A stretch of DNA of 19,209 bases from JBOHTO01 sp050733695. Its GTDB lineage: Bacteria > Gemmatimonadota > Gemmatimonadetes > Gemmatimonadales > Gemmatimonadaceae. Under the pieces are notes generated by a model. That model saw only the letters and a list, made by a program, of their open reading frames with translations, had not been told where the DNA came from and did not search any database. Location of the stretch: NCBI GenBank assembly GCA_050733695.1, contig JBOHTO010000178.1:1-19209 (forward strand), in the 5' to 3' direction. The position numbers and the translations under genes were made by a program. Positions 1 to 8,624 of this stretch are shown one piece after another. Within the stretch, counting starts at the first letter, position 1. Every line of letters begins with the position of its first letter.

Positions 1-21
1 CCACGCGTTCACTTCGCGTGG
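1..21. repeat. Small perfect inverted repeat at window edge
   Basis: The first 21 bases form CCACGCG, a 7-nt spacer TTCACTT, then CGCGTGG, a perfect 7-bp hairpin. It lies 38 bp before the dehydrogenase start. It could be the terminator hairpin of a gene left of the window or an operator-like site. No T-run follows it. The upstream context is cut off, so the role cannot be decided. Confidence 0.4.
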
Positions 22-59
22 CGCGCAGCGCATCGGGTCACTTCCAGCAGAGCGACGGC

Positions 60-1481
60 ATGACTATAGCGACGATCAATCCGGCATCGGGCGAGACACT
101 CGCGACGTACCCCGAGCTCTCGCCGGAACAGCTCCAGGAGCGCATCGAGCGCGCGGCCGCGGCTTTCATGGAATGGCGCCGCCGCCCCGTCGCCGAGCGC
201 GCGGCAGTGGTGGCACGCGCGGGCGAGATCCTCCACTCCGAGGCCAACGATCTCGGCCGCCTCATGACCACCGAGATGGGGAAGCCGCTCGCAGCCGCCG
301 TTTCCGAAGCCGAAAAGTGCGCGCTGGGATGCCGGCACTACGCGGCGGAGGCGGAGCGCATCCTCGCGCCGCAGCACATCGCGAACGGAGAGGAGGACGC
401 GCGCGTCGTCTTTCAGCCGCTCGGTGTCGTGCTCGCGGTGATGCCGTGGAACTTCCCCTTCTGGCAGGTAGTGCGCTTCGCGGCCCCCGCACTTGCCGCC
501 GGCAACGTGGGGCTCCACAAGCACGCTACGAACGTGCCGCAGTGCGCGCTTGCGCTCGAGGACATCTTCAGCCGCGCCGGCGCGCCGGCCGGCGTCTTCC
601 AGGCCCTGCTGATTCCGACGGAGATGGTCGAGCGCGTGATCGCGGATGACCGCGTGGCGGCGGCCACACTCACCGGCAGCGAACGCGCGGGCAGTGCGGT
701 GGCGTCCGCGGCCGGGAAGTACATCAAGAAGACTGTGCTCGAGCTGGGCGGAAGCGATCCCTTCATCGTGATGCCAAGCGCAGACATGGAGAGGGCGGTG
801 ACCACGGCCGTCAGGGCGCGCACCATCAACAATGGCCAGTCCTGCATCGCGGCCAAGCGCTTCATCATCGCCGAACCCATAGCCGCTGAGTTCGAGCGGC
901 GTTTCGTCGACCGAATGAGCGCGCTTCGCGTCGGTGACCCGCTGGACGAGAACACGGACATAGGACCTCTCGCTCTCCCGCATATCCTTCGGGACCTCGA
1001 CGACCAGGTCAGGCGCACCGTGAAGCTGGGGGCCCGCGTGCTCACTGGCGGCGCGCCGCTCGACCGCCCGGGCTCGTTCTACCCGCCGACGGTGATCACC
1101 GATATTCCTCGCGGTTCGCCCGCCGATGAGGAGGAGCTCTTCGGCCCCGTAGCATCGCTCTTTCGCGTGCGGAATCTGGACGATGCCATCGCGAAGGCCA
1201 ACGACACCCGCTTCGGGCTCGGCGCGAGCGCATGGACGCGCGACCCGCACGAGGCGCGCGCGTTCGCCGAACGCCTCGACGCGGGCTCCGTGTTCGTGAA
1301 CGGAATGGTGGCCTCGGATCCGCGATTCCCGTTTGGCGGCGTCAAGGCGTCCGGATATGGTCGTGAGCTGAGCGATTTCGGATTGCGCGAGTTCGTGAAT
1401 ATCAAGACCGTGCGCATCACGGGGATCGCCGGGCGGAGTCAGGTTGCCCGGGAAGATGGGCGGATGGCAGCTCGACCGTGA
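60..1481 (+). CDS. NAD(P)-dependent succinate-semialdehyde dehydrogenase, Sad/YneI-type aldehyde dehydrogenase
   Basis: A 473-residue cytosolic aldehyde dehydrogenase, expected to oxidise succinate semialdehyde (or a similar aldehyde) to the acid with NAD(P)+. The Rossmann-side motif PWNFP is at residues 129-133, the general-base Glu in ELGGSDPF is E228, and the nucleophilic Cys in GQSCIAAKRF is C262. The 34-residue spacing is normal for the superfamily. ELGGSDPFIV, the KHATNV stretch and the FGGVKASGYGREL end fit the E. coli Sad (YneI) branch better than GabD; this is from memory of those proteins. I chose the ATG at 60 because the family N-terminus (INPASGE) begins there; an in-frame GTG at 18 adds only 14 unconserved residues. 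The ribosome binding site is weak. The last 20 or so residues run past the usual family end and overlap the convergent kinase gene by 65 bp. Exact substrate is inferred. Confidence 0.9.
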   Translation: MTIATINPASGETLATYPELSPEQLQERIERAAAAFMEWRRRPVAERAAVVARAGEILHSEANDLGRLMTTEMGKPLAAAVSEAEKCALGCRHYAAEAERILAPQHIANGEEDARVVFQPLGVVLAVMPWNFPFWQVVRFAAPALAAGNVGLHKHATNVPQCALALEDIFSRAGAPAGVFQALLIPTEMVERVIADDRVAAATLTGSERAGSAVASAAGKYIKKTVLELGGSDPFIVMPSADMERAVTTAVRARTINNGQSCIAAKRFIIAEPIAAEFERRFVDRMSALRVGDPLDENTDIGPLALPHILRDLDDQVRRTVKLGARVLTGGAPLDRPGSFYPPTVITDIPRGSPADEEELFGPVASLFRVRNLDDAIAKANDTRFGLGASAWTRDPHEARAFAERLDAGSVFVNGMVASDPRFPFGGVKASGYGRELSDFGLREFVNIKTVRITGIAGRSQVAREDGRMAARP

Positions 1482-4400
1482 CGCGCGTGCCACTACCCGA
1501 TTCACTCGAGAGCGAGATGTTCCCCCCCCAATCGTTCACGATGCGCCGGCTTATCGCGAGACCGAGGCCGCTCCCGCTCGTGCGCGTGGAGAAGTGCGGA
1601 TCGAAGACGCGCGCGACGACGCTCTCGGGGATTCCCTCCCCATCGTCCTCGACCGTGATCCGGACCGTTGCATCCTCGCGCACGAGCCGAATGTCCACGT
1701 TCCTCGCGCGCGCCAGGCGCGCGTTCTCCAGGAGATTGAGGAGAACCTCGCGCAGCTCATCCGGGCGCGCCGCGGCGCCCAGTGCACCCTCGGCGCCGAA
1801 CACGGTCCACGACACCGCATCGTCTCCCTCGTCCACGTCCCCTCCCATTGTCTCCAGGGCGACGACATCCCTCACCACCGCGGCAACATCCGTAGGCCCC
1901 GGGGGAGTACGTTCGGCCGGCGCGCTTCCGTAGCGGCTGAATGAGCGCGCTATCTCGTCCAGCCGGTCTATCTCGGCCAGTATCCGCGTGACATTCTGAT
2001 CCAGCACGCGGTCGAAGTCGACTCGCGCATCGGCGCGCGCGCGGGCAAGGTGCTGCACGCCGAGCCGTATCGGCGTGAGCGGGTTCTTGATCTCGTGCGC
2101 CACCTGCCGCGCCATCTCTCCCCATGCGAGCACGCGCTGGGCACGAGCGAGATCGGTGAGATCATCGAGCGTCAGGACGGCGCCGGCCGAGCCGTGGGTG
2201 AGCCTGGTCATCCGCCCGTGCATCTTCCGGCCGTTGAGCTCGACGTCGAACTCACGCTCATCCATGGACTGCTCGAGAAAATCGAGCAGCAGGCGCTCCA
2301 TCTCGGGCCCCACTGCTCGCACCGGCGTTCCGGGCGGAAGGGCGACTGCCAGCAGGGCGTCGGCGCGGGGGTTTGCCAGTGTGACGAGACCGTCGCGATC
2401 CACGGCAACGACACCGCTCGCGACATTGCGAAGAATGGCGGCGGTCCTGCGCTGCGCCTGCTCCAGGGCGCTGCGACTTGCGTCGAGGTCCGCGGCCATC
2501 CGGCGGAACGCCGTGAACACGGGTTCGAACTCCGACGGTGGAACCACCGTCAGCGTTGGTTCCCGCTCGCCCGCCGCGATCGCCAGTGCCGCACGGCGCA
2601 GGGCACCGATGGGACGGGCGAACTGCCGCGCAGCCACGCCGCTGAGCCAGAGGGCTGCCGCCGCGCCAATCGCCGTGGCGAACAGAACCAGTACGCCGAG
2701 GTCGCGTCTCCGCCGGTCGAGCGCGAGTTCGCTTATGGGTGCAGGAGCGGAGAGGATCACCTGCGAACCGCTCGTATCCGACGCTGCCCGGTAGCCGAAG
2801 AGCGTCTCGAAAGCGCCGAGGTGCTCGGTCCGGCCCAGCGTGATCTCGTCGCCAACGCCGAGCGCGAGATACACCGCGGGATTGACAAACCGGCCCGTTG
2901 GAGCGATCAGCTCGAACAGGGGATCGCTGGCGCGCGCAAGCTCGCCTTCCTCGAACAGCAGGAGAGGAATCTGCAACCGGTTGCTCGCCGACTCGAGTTG
3001 GCGCATGTCACCGCCGGCAGCAATGGCGCGAAGCGTCTCGCGCACCAGCAGCTCGCGGCTCTGCACTTCGTCGCCCTGCAATCGTCTGTACGACCAGGCC
3101 GCGAAAAGAAGCGCCGGGACGACGAAAAAAAGGAACAGCGCGAGGGTGAGTTGCCCGCGATAGCTGTGCATCCACTGTCCCCGGCGCGATCGCATCCAGC
3201 GCGCGAAGCCGCCGTCACCGCTCGCGCTCAATGCCCACAGCAGAGCGAGCACCGCGAGGTCGACGAGCAGGATCAGTGCGCCCCGCTGCACGAGCGCGTC
3301 CATCGAACGCAGGCTGACCTCCACGTGCACGCGCCTCGGCCCCTCGCTCGTCTGCACCGTCCAGTCGCTGTGCAGCTCGTTGCCCGTCCGGACCCAGCCG
3401 GCCGCGCGCTCGCGCTCAAGCGCATGTGCCCCCACCTCGGCGAGCGCCAGTGTGTAGGGTGGTTCACCCGCCGGCTCCGGTGCAATGCCGAGGAGCAGCG
3501 CAAACGGCTCGCCCGGGATGAGCCGTGTCCGCGGTTCGACGGCCGCCGCCGTCACATGAAAGTTCTCGTCCGGGACGGCCAGCAGGAGGCGCGGTCCGAG
3601 CGTTCCCGTCACTGCGCGCTGCACCATGGCCCCGGTCCGAAGAGCCTCTTCCACTGGACCGGTCAACTCATCCGTCGCGCCTTCGAACGGAGCCATGCGA
3701 AGCTCGGCGAGGAGCGACCCGTCCGGCGCCCACGAGGTGAGCTGCACCGGATAACCCGCTGCCGCGAGATCGGACCGAACATACGCCTCGAGCAGCGCGG
3801 CGCGTGTCTCGGGCGCGGCGTCGGCAGCAAGCTGTTCCCCGAACCGATCGAGCAGCGTCGCTGCCGCTTCGTCTACCCGATCCAGCCGGCCGATGTCTTC
3901 GGTGGCGAGCGCCACTCGTTCACGCACCGTTGCACCCCACACGAGCGTCGTTGCGCCAAGACCCGCCACCACAGCGGCCGCCGCGATTGAACGGCGATCG
4001 CGACGGGCGAGCGCCAACGCTCCAATCGCAGCGATCCACAGGGCGGGATACCACGGCGGCCAGCGACCAGGCGCGTTCCACAGAACCGGGCCCAGGAGCG
4101 CTGCAGCACCCGCGAGCGAGGGCGCGAGCAGCATCGACACGCCCTCGCGCGTACCCAGAGCTGCGCGTCCGGCGGTCACGCCCGCGAGCAGTAGCGAGAG
4201 CGCAGCGAGAAAGAGTGTGACCTGCCAGCCGAGCCACAACGAGATGGTCACGCCCCATGCAGGCGGCGTGATGCCGCGCGCAAGGTCTCGCAGCAGGAAC
4301 GGTCCGAGCGCGGCAATGACGACAACTGAGGCACCAGCGAGCCAGCGCGGAGGAGCGCGAACGTGGGCGCGCAGCAGCGCGAGCAACCCCAGCAGAAGGA

Positions 4401-5466
4401 TCGCGCTGGTGATCCCCAGCGCGCCCGCGCTCGCCGTGAACGGACCCCCAAGCGGAGCGAAGTAGATCGCCGGATTGAACAGCCGCGTGGCGTTGGAGAA
4501 CGCGTTGAACGGGATGATATAGGCGCACGCCAGCGCGAGCCCCAGCGCGGCGAAACGCGCGCGCAGCCGCGAACCGCGCACCCATACTCCGCCGACGAGA
4601 AGAGCGAGCGCGATTCCGAGCATCGCTGCCCCGCGCTCGCGTGCGAGCTCCACGATCCGGAGACGTGTTCCGCCCTGCAGCAGTGGCTGAGGCCGCACGC
4701 CGAAGAGCGGCTCTCCGCCTGGGGCATATATGAACGCGCCGGGCGCAGACAGAAGGGCATTTCGCGACGTGAAGTCGAACGCCGTCACGTTCGCCCGCTC
4801 CGCCACGATCTCATCCAGCGCACGCACGAGCCGGTCGGCCGGCGGCTCGGCGTGCACGAGCGCCGTCGCCACTGCCCGAGCGCCATCGCTGGATGCGGCG
4901 GCGTAGAGCGACAGGTAGAAGGGAGTGGCCACAGCCCCGCCGGGCGCGAACAGGGAGTCCGTCGGGACGCGCACGGTACCGCCCCAGGCCGTTGCTGCCC
5001 CTCCGCGATAGACAACGACCCCCCGGTCCTCGCCGCCGCCAGCCGGCGATATCGCGAGTTCCCGGAACGCGGCAGCCGGGTCGCCCGGAACCGCAAGCGC
5101 CCGCTGAGCGGATTGCTGGAGCGCCGCGGCAGTCTGATCCAGCGACTCGCGCAGCATCGCCGACCCGCGGGTGAGCACTTCGCCACGGTAGCGCTCCCAG
5201 TCGCTTTCCACGCGCCAGAGATGGCGCTGTGCATCTCCCGCTAGCATGAGAAAGAAGACGAGGGCGATCGTGGCCGCGTACGGCCAGCGTCGCTCGCCGC
5301 GCGCAAGCCCGGAGGCGAGCCAGACCGCAGCGGCGGTGGCAATCGCGCTTCCGCCGACGTACCGTATCGCCGGGTCGTCGAGCCAGAGCGCGCCGGAGAG
5401 TACCGCGGCACCAGCCGCAACGGACCAGCCGATCCTTCGCGCCCTGTGGCGGCCTGCCTCCTGCAA
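1417..5466 (-). CDS. Large NtrY-like membrane sensor histidine kinase with several extracytoplasmic segments
   Basis: A 1349-residue sensor kinase. The C-terminus is complete: H-box AHEIKNPLTP with phospho-acceptor H1124, N-box around N1248, G1 box DDGEGIP (1274-1280), F-box near FDPHFSTR (1288-1295) and G2 box GSGLGLAI (1298-1305). The H-box wording resembles NtrY-type kinases. A PAS-like domain spans about 1003-1100 and a HAMP-like linker about 944-998. The N-terminal 940 residues are unusual: about three membrane helices (12-78), a soluble segment (79-277), a block of roughly eight helices (281-510), a second soluble segment (511-727), two helices (728-792), a third soluble segment (793-921) and a last helix (922-943). 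The start is TTG at 5466, only 16 bp from the divergent creatininase ATG. An AGGAGG sits just inside the reading frame (codons 2-4) with no usable start after it, so the true start is uncertain. No response regulator is nearby; ligand unknown. Confidence 0.9.
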   Translation of the reverse strand: MQEAGRHRARRIGWSVAAGAAVLSGALWLDDPAIRYVGGSAIATAAAVWLASGLARGERRWPYAATIALVFFLMLAGDAQRHLWRVESDWERYRGEVLTRGSAMLRESLDQTAAALQQSAQRALAVPGDPAAAFRELAISPAGGGEDRGVVVYRGGAATAWGGTVRVPTDSLFAPGGAVATPFYLSLYAAASSDGARAVATALVHAEPPADRLVRALDEIVAERANVTAFDFTSRNALLSAPGAFIYAPGGEPLFGVRPQPLLQGGTRLRIVELARERGAAMLGIALALLVGGVWVRGSRLRARFAALGLALACAYIIPFNAFSNATRLFNPAIYFAPLGGPFTASAGALGITSAILLLGLLALLRAHVRAPPRWLAGASVVVIAALGPFLLRDLARGITPPAWGVTISLWLGWQVTLFLAALSLLLAGVTAGRAALGTREGVSMLLAPSLAGAAALLGPVLWNAPGRWPPWYPALWIAAIGALALARRDRRSIAAAAVVAGLGATTLVWGATVRERVALATEDIGRLDRVDEAAATLLDRFGEQLAADAAPETRAALLEAYVRSDLAAAGYPVQLTSWAPDGSLLAELRMAPFEGATDELTGPVEEALRTGAMVQRAVTGTLGPRLLLAVPDENFHVTAAAVEPRTRLIPGEPFALLLGIAPEPAGEPPYTLALAEVGAHALERERAAGWVRTGNELHSDWTVQTSEGPRRVHVEVSLRSMDALVQRGALILLVDLAVLALLWALSASGDGGFARWMRSRRGQWMHSYRGQLTLALFLFFVVPALLFAAWSYRRLQGDEVQSRELLVRETLRAIAAGGDMRQLESASNRLQIPLLLFEEGELARASDPLFELIAPTGRFVNPAVYLALGVGDEITLGRTEHLGAFETLFGYRAASDTSGSQVILSAPAPISELALDRRRRDLGVLVLFATAIGAAAALWLSGVAARQFARPIGALRRAALAIAAGEREPTLTVVPPSEFEPVFTAFRRMAADLDASRSALEQAQRRTAAILRNVASGVVAVDRDGLVTLANPRADALLAVALPPGTPVRAVGPEMERLLLDFLEQSMDEREFDVELNGRKMHGRMTRLTHGSAGAVLTLDDLTDLARAQRVLAWGEMARQVAHEIKNPLTPIRLGVQHLARARADARVDFDRVLDQNVTRILAEIDRLDEIARSFSRYGSAPAERTPPGPTDVAAVVRDVVALETMGGDVDEGDDAVSWTVFGAEGALGAAARPDELREVLLNLLENARLARARNVDIRLVREDATVRITVEDDGEGIPESVVARVFDPHFSTRTSGSGLGLAISRRIVNDWGGNISLSSESGSGTRVTVELPSAHLPGQPDSARRSP

Positions 5467-5482
5467 TCCGACCGGCTCAGTA

Positions 5483-6223
5483 ATGACTCAGATACCCCCG
5501 GCGAACGCACCGCGTCGCCTCAAGGAACTCATCCCGGAAGAGATCGCCGACACCATCGCGCACGATCCCCGGCTGATCATACCGGTGGGAACCTGCGAGC
5601 AGCATGGCCCGCATCTCCCCATTGGCTGCGACACGTACATCGTCGAGCGCATCGCGACCGACCTCTCCGCCGCCTTTGGCGTCCTCCTCGCACCAACGCT
5701 CGAGTACGGCGTGAACGTCCAGACCGAACGCGGCTTCCCCGGCAACGGCTCCGTCCGGCGAAAGACACTCCATCGAATGCTCAATGACCTGCTTGATTCA
5801 TGGGAGTCCACCGGATTTCGGGAGTTCATTCTTCTCACTGCCCACGGCCACGATCCTCACCAGGAGGCCCTCGCGACCGTCATAACGACCACGGCGCGCG
5901 TGCGTGTGGTCGACATTCTGGCCGTCGACCTTTCGGACCTTCTCGAGGGACAGACGGAAGCCATGCATGGCGACGAGGTGGACACGTCGCTCATGCTGCA
6001 CCTATGCCCCGACATGGTGCACATGGAGCTCGCACAGGATTATATGATGTCGCGCGATCAACTGCGACGTTACCGCCGTGGCTGGCTGCGCGTCCCCAAA
6101 GCGAGTCCCGGCTCGATCGGGCGGCCCACGCTGGCCTCTGCCGAAAAGGGCAGGGCGCTCTACGAGCGCATCTTCGCGCTCGTGAGTGAGCGCATCTTCC
6201 GGGCGCCTGCACCGGTCGAATGA
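5483..6223 (+). CDS. Creatininase-family amidohydrolase
   Basis: A 246-residue cytosolic protein of the creatininase family, metal-dependent hydrolases that cut cyclic or linear amide bonds. The family signature PVGTCEQHGPHLPIGCD is present, with probable metal or catalytic residues E39, H41 and D50. H121 lies in AHGHD and E165 in HGDEVDTSLML, matching the later metal-binding positions. Two motifs deviate from the usual form: the NGHGGN loop is replaced by HGHDPHQ, and HAGE by HGDE. The substrate therefore cannot be read from the motifs, and creatinine itself is unlikely to be assured. I chose the ATG at 5483 because the conserved N-terminus starts there; an upstream in-frame extension to 5246 would lie antisense to the kinase gene. 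No good ribosome binding site is visible. The gene is followed 34 bp later by an exported protein gene and may share its transcript. Confidence 0.88.
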   Translation: MTQIPPANAPRRLKELIPEEIADTIAHDPRLIIPVGTCEQHGPHLPIGCDTYIVERIATDLSAAFGVLLAPTLEYGVNVQTERGFPGNGSVRRKTLHRMLNDLLDSWESTGFREFILLTAHGHDPHQEALATVITTTARVRVVDILAVDLSDLLEGQTEAMHGDEVDTSLMLHLCPDMVHMELAQDYMMSRDQLRRYRRGWLRVPKASPGSIGRPTLASAEKGRALYERIFALVSERIFRAPAPVE

Positions 6224-6257
6224 AACCGGGTCCCCCCACAGGGGTAGGACAGACGGC

Positions 6258-6953
6258 ATGAGAACACACTTTCCCGGCATCGCCGCCCTCCTTGCCATCG
6301 TTTCCGGCATCGGCGTTCTCCCCCACGTGCTTGCCGCCCAGGCAGTCACGGTGGACGAGGGAAGCTTCACCGTGACGCGCAATGGCGAGGACATCGGACG
6401 CGAACAGTTCCGGATCATCCAGCGGCAGAGCCGCGGGAACTCCGTCTATCTCGCGACCGCAACATCCGCCTACAGCGACAGGCGGCTCGCGCCCGCCCTC
6501 GAGACCGATAGCACTGGTGCGCCACTGCGCTATCAGGTCGAGGTTCATGTGGATGGTGATCTGAGCGAACGCCTGAGCGGACTCATCAACCGCGGCAGGT
6601 TCAGCGCCCGCAGCCAGACTCCGCGAGGCGAATCCGCACGTGAATACATCGTCGCGGACGGTGCGCTCATACTGGATGAGGATGTCTTTCATCAGTACTA
6701 CTTCCTGCACGGGCGCACCGGCGATGTTGCCGTGGTGGTCCCGCGTCGCAACGTCCAGACGACAATGCGCGTAGAGTCCATGGGAACGGAGTCGCTGGCG
6801 ATCGGTGGCGAGACGATATCCGCCGAGCACATGGTGCTCACGGAGACCGGTGCGGGCGTGCGCGACATCTGGCTGGATGCCGAGGGGCGCGTGCTACGCG
6901 TGGCGATACCGTCGCGCGGGATCATCGCGACGCGGGATGATCCGCCGGGCTGA
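6258..6953 (+). CDS. Exported protein of unknown function
   Basis: A 231-residue protein I do not recognise with certainty. It begins with a clear Sec signal peptide: a short basic start (MRTH), a hydrophobic stretch at about residues 7-25, and a probable signal peptidase I site after LAAQA (residue 29). The mature part is rich in alternating beta-strand-like segments with a repeated look (strand, acidic turn, strand) and has no cysteines, so a periplasmic beta-rich fold is likely. The end, RDIWLDAEGRVLRVAIPSRG, resembles the closing strands of periplasmic DUF3108/DUF6134-type proteins, but this is a weak impression. The ATG at 6258 is chosen because the signal peptide starts there. It lies 34 bp after the creatininase gene and is followed by a hairpin, so the two may form a short operon. 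Confidence 0.8.
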   Translation: MRTHFPGIAALLAIVSGIGVLPHVLAAQAVTVDEGSFTVTRNGEDIGREQFRIIQRQSRGNSVYLATATSAYSDRRLAPALETDSTGAPLRYQVEVHVDGDLSERLSGLINRGRFSARSQTPRGESAREYIVADGALILDEDVFHQYYFLHGRTGDVAVVVPRRNVQTTMRVESMGTESLAIGGETISAEHMVLTETGAGVRDIWLDAEGRVLRVAIPSRGIIATRDDPPG

Positions 6954-6994
6954 CCGGCCGACTCACCTCATCGCTCGCGTACGCCAGCAGTGCC

Positions 6995-7018
6995 CGCCCC
7001 GCCCTCGCCGGCGGGGCG
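6995..7018 (+). terminator. Possible terminator hairpin after the exported protein gene
   Basis: CGCCCCGCC (6995-7003), loop CTCGCC, then GGCGGGGCG (7010-7018) form a perfect 9-bp GC stem 41 bp after the stop codon at 6953 and upstream of the exporter operon. No T-run follows, so intrinsic termination is uncertain, though such hairpins are common between operons in GC-rich genomes. The remaining intergenic sequence (7019-7093) must hold any exporter promoter; I see no clear -35/-10 pair in it. Confidence 0.5.
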
Positions 7019-7078
7019 CTACGTTCCCGGACATGAAACCGCTCATCAACGGTGTGCGTACGGCACCCCGACCTCATC

Positions 7079-7084
7079 AAGGAA
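7079..7084 (+). promoter_or_regulatory. Ribosome binding site for the TolC-like gene
   Basis: AAGGAA lies 9 nt before the ATG at 7094. It favours this start over an in-frame GTG at 7052, which has no comparable site. Confidence 0.55.
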
Positions 7085-7093
7085 CGTCCGGAC

Positions 7094-8608
7094 ATGGATA
7101 TCACGCAGTTCGCGGCGCTGGCGCTCCTTGCCGCCATGCCCCTCGAAGCGCAGGTAGCGGACAGCATGCGAACCGCGCGCGCCGGGGATAGTGCGTCCAG
7201 CGCGACCGGTCCCACGCTGACCCTCGCCGAGGCCGTCGCGCTCGCCCGCAGAAGCAACCCCGTTTACCGGCAGGTCGCCAATGATGGTCGGGCCGCCAAC
7301 GCAGCCGTGCGCAGCGCGTACGGAGCCTTCCTTCCGCGCGTGGACGGGTCGCTCGGGACCCGCTTCCAGGAGGGCGGCGAGCAGATTTTCAACGGCACGA
7401 CCCTGAGCGCCAGCTCCGATGTCCTGCAGTCGTCGTACAATCTCGGACTGAGCTTCCAGGTGAACAGCGAGTCGTTCATCGCACCGCGCTACGCGAAGGC
7501 AAACCGCGAGGCCGTCGAGGCGGAGATCGACGGCGCCGCTTCCCTGCTCGACGCGCGGGTGACGCAGCAATACCTGTCCGTGCTCCAGGCCGAAGCCAAC
7601 GCCGAGCTGCAGGACACGCTCGTCGTCGCGGCCGAGGGCCAGCTCCGCCTCGCCGAGGCGCGCGAAGCAGTGGGTTCGGCGACCCAGCTCGATGTGCGCC
7701 GCGCGGAGGTTGCGCTCGGGCAGGCGCGCGTCGCCGCGCTCAGGGCACACAATGAGATCGCCATCGCGAAGCTGCGGCTCTTCCAGGAACTCGGAGTCGC
7801 GCAGCCGGCCGGCGTCGAGCTCGTGACGACGCTCGAGGTGCGCCAGCCCGACTTCTCGCTGCCACAGGTGCTCGGCATAGCGCGGCGACAGAACCCGGGG
7901 CTCAACGCCCTGGAGGCGCGGGAGCGCGCCTCGCACCTCAACGTTCGGCGAGCGCAGTCGCTGTACTCACCCACTCTGTCGCTGAACACGGGATGGGGTG
8001 GGTACACGCGCCAGTTCACCGACGATGAGTTTCCCGTGGCACAGGCGCGCGCCGGCGCGATGGCACAGCGCGCCAACTGCTTCTTCGAGGATTCCGTCCG
8101 GATGGGTGCCAGCCTCCCTCGCATATCCCAGCAGTGCCAGGCGATCGGATTCACCGACGAGCAGGCGGCCCTGATACGCGATTCCAACAGCCGTTATCCC
8201 TTCGACTTCACCGCCTCGCCCTGGTCGTTCTCCGCCACGATCTCGCTCCCGTTCTTCGATGGATTTGCCCGCGAGCAGCGCGTGCAGGAAGCCGTCGGCG
8301 CGCGATCGGATGCGCGCTACGCCGTGAAAGCGCGCGAGCTCGCACTGACGGCCGACGTCACGGCGGCATACCTGACTCTGACTACGGCGGCGACGACCGT
8401 GGAGCTGCAGCAGGAGAACGCCGCCAAGGCCCGCGAGGAGCTCGCGCTTGCCGAGGAGCGCTATCGCGTCGGCGCGGCGAGCTTCCTCGATGTGACCGAG
8501 GCGCGCGCGTCGTTCGAGCGCGCCGAAAGCGAGCGGATCACGGCGATCTATGATTATCACAAGGCATTCGCCGCGCTCGAGAGTGCGGTAGGCCGTCCAC
8601 TGCGCTGA
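7094..8608 (+). CDS. TolC-family outer membrane efflux protein
   Basis: A 504-residue outer-membrane channel that should form the exit duct of the exporter encoded just downstream. It has the typical N-terminal TLTLAEAVALARRSNP start of an OEP domain and two OEP repeats rich in long Ala/Glu/Arg helices (roughly residues 45-250 and 255-500). The second repeat ends with the usual AEERYRVGAASFLDV and DYHKAFAALESAVGRPL wording. The segment between about 310 and 375 is longer than in standard TolC and carries the only two cysteines, C329 and C348, probably in an outer loop and able to pair. The ATG at 7094 is supported by AAGGAA. The signal peptide from there is short and lacks basic residues; a GTG start at 7052 would add a charged N-terminus, so the start is not certain. 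It is first in a five-gene operon. Confidence 0.92.
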   Translation: MDITQFAALALLAAMPLEAQVADSMRTARAGDSASSATGPTLTLAEAVALARRSNPVYRQVANDGRAANAAVRSAYGAFLPRVDGSLGTRFQEGGEQIFNGTTLSASSDVLQSSYNLGLSFQVNSESFIAPRYAKANREAVEAEIDGAASLLDARVTQQYLSVLQAEANAELQDTLVVAAEGQLRLAEAREAVGSATQLDVRRAEVALGQARVAALRAHNEIAIAKLRLFQELGVAQPAGVELVTTLEVRQPDFSLPQVLGIARRQNPGLNALEARERASHLNVRRAQSLYSPTLSLNTGWGGYTRQFTDDEFPVAQARAGAMAQRANCFFEDSVRMGASLPRISQQCQAIGFTDEQAALIRDSNSRYPFDFTASPWSFSATISLPFFDGFAREQRVQEAVGARSDARYAVKARELALTADVTAAYLTLTTAATTVELQQENAAKAREELALAEERYRVGAASFLDVTEARASFERAESERITAIYDYHKAFAALESAVGRPLR

Positions 8609-8611
8609 GCC

Positions 8612-8620
8612 GGAGGGGAG
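8612..8620 (+). promoter_or_regulatory. Strong ribosome binding site for the adaptor gene
   Basis: GGAGGGGAG ends 4 nt before the ATG at 8625; its GGAGG core is 8 nt away. It fixes the start of the adaptor and fills most of the 16-bp gap after the TolC-like gene. Confidence 0.75.
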
Positions 8621-8624
8621 ATAC

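Noticed and set aside
9..1505. 498-codon open frame on the minus strand covering the dehydrogenase gene
   Set aside because: It is antisense to a well-conserved enzyme, has no recognisable domain and is rich in Arg, Ala and His, as expected from reading GC-biased codons backwards.
2050..3990. 646-codon open frame on the plus strand inside the kinase gene
   Set aside because: The kinase frame has clear motifs along the same stretch. The opposite frame has an Arg/His/Gln-rich composition with no domain, which is a GC-bias artefact.
5246..5482. Upstream extension of the creatininase frame
   Set aside because: It lies antisense to the kinase N-terminus and precedes the conserved start of the family.
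7027..7096. Short direct repeats before the TolC-like gene (CCGGACATG twice, CTCATCAA twice)
   Set aside because: The two repeats have different spacings (61 and 31 bp), so they do not come from one duplication, and words of 8-9 bases can recur by chance.
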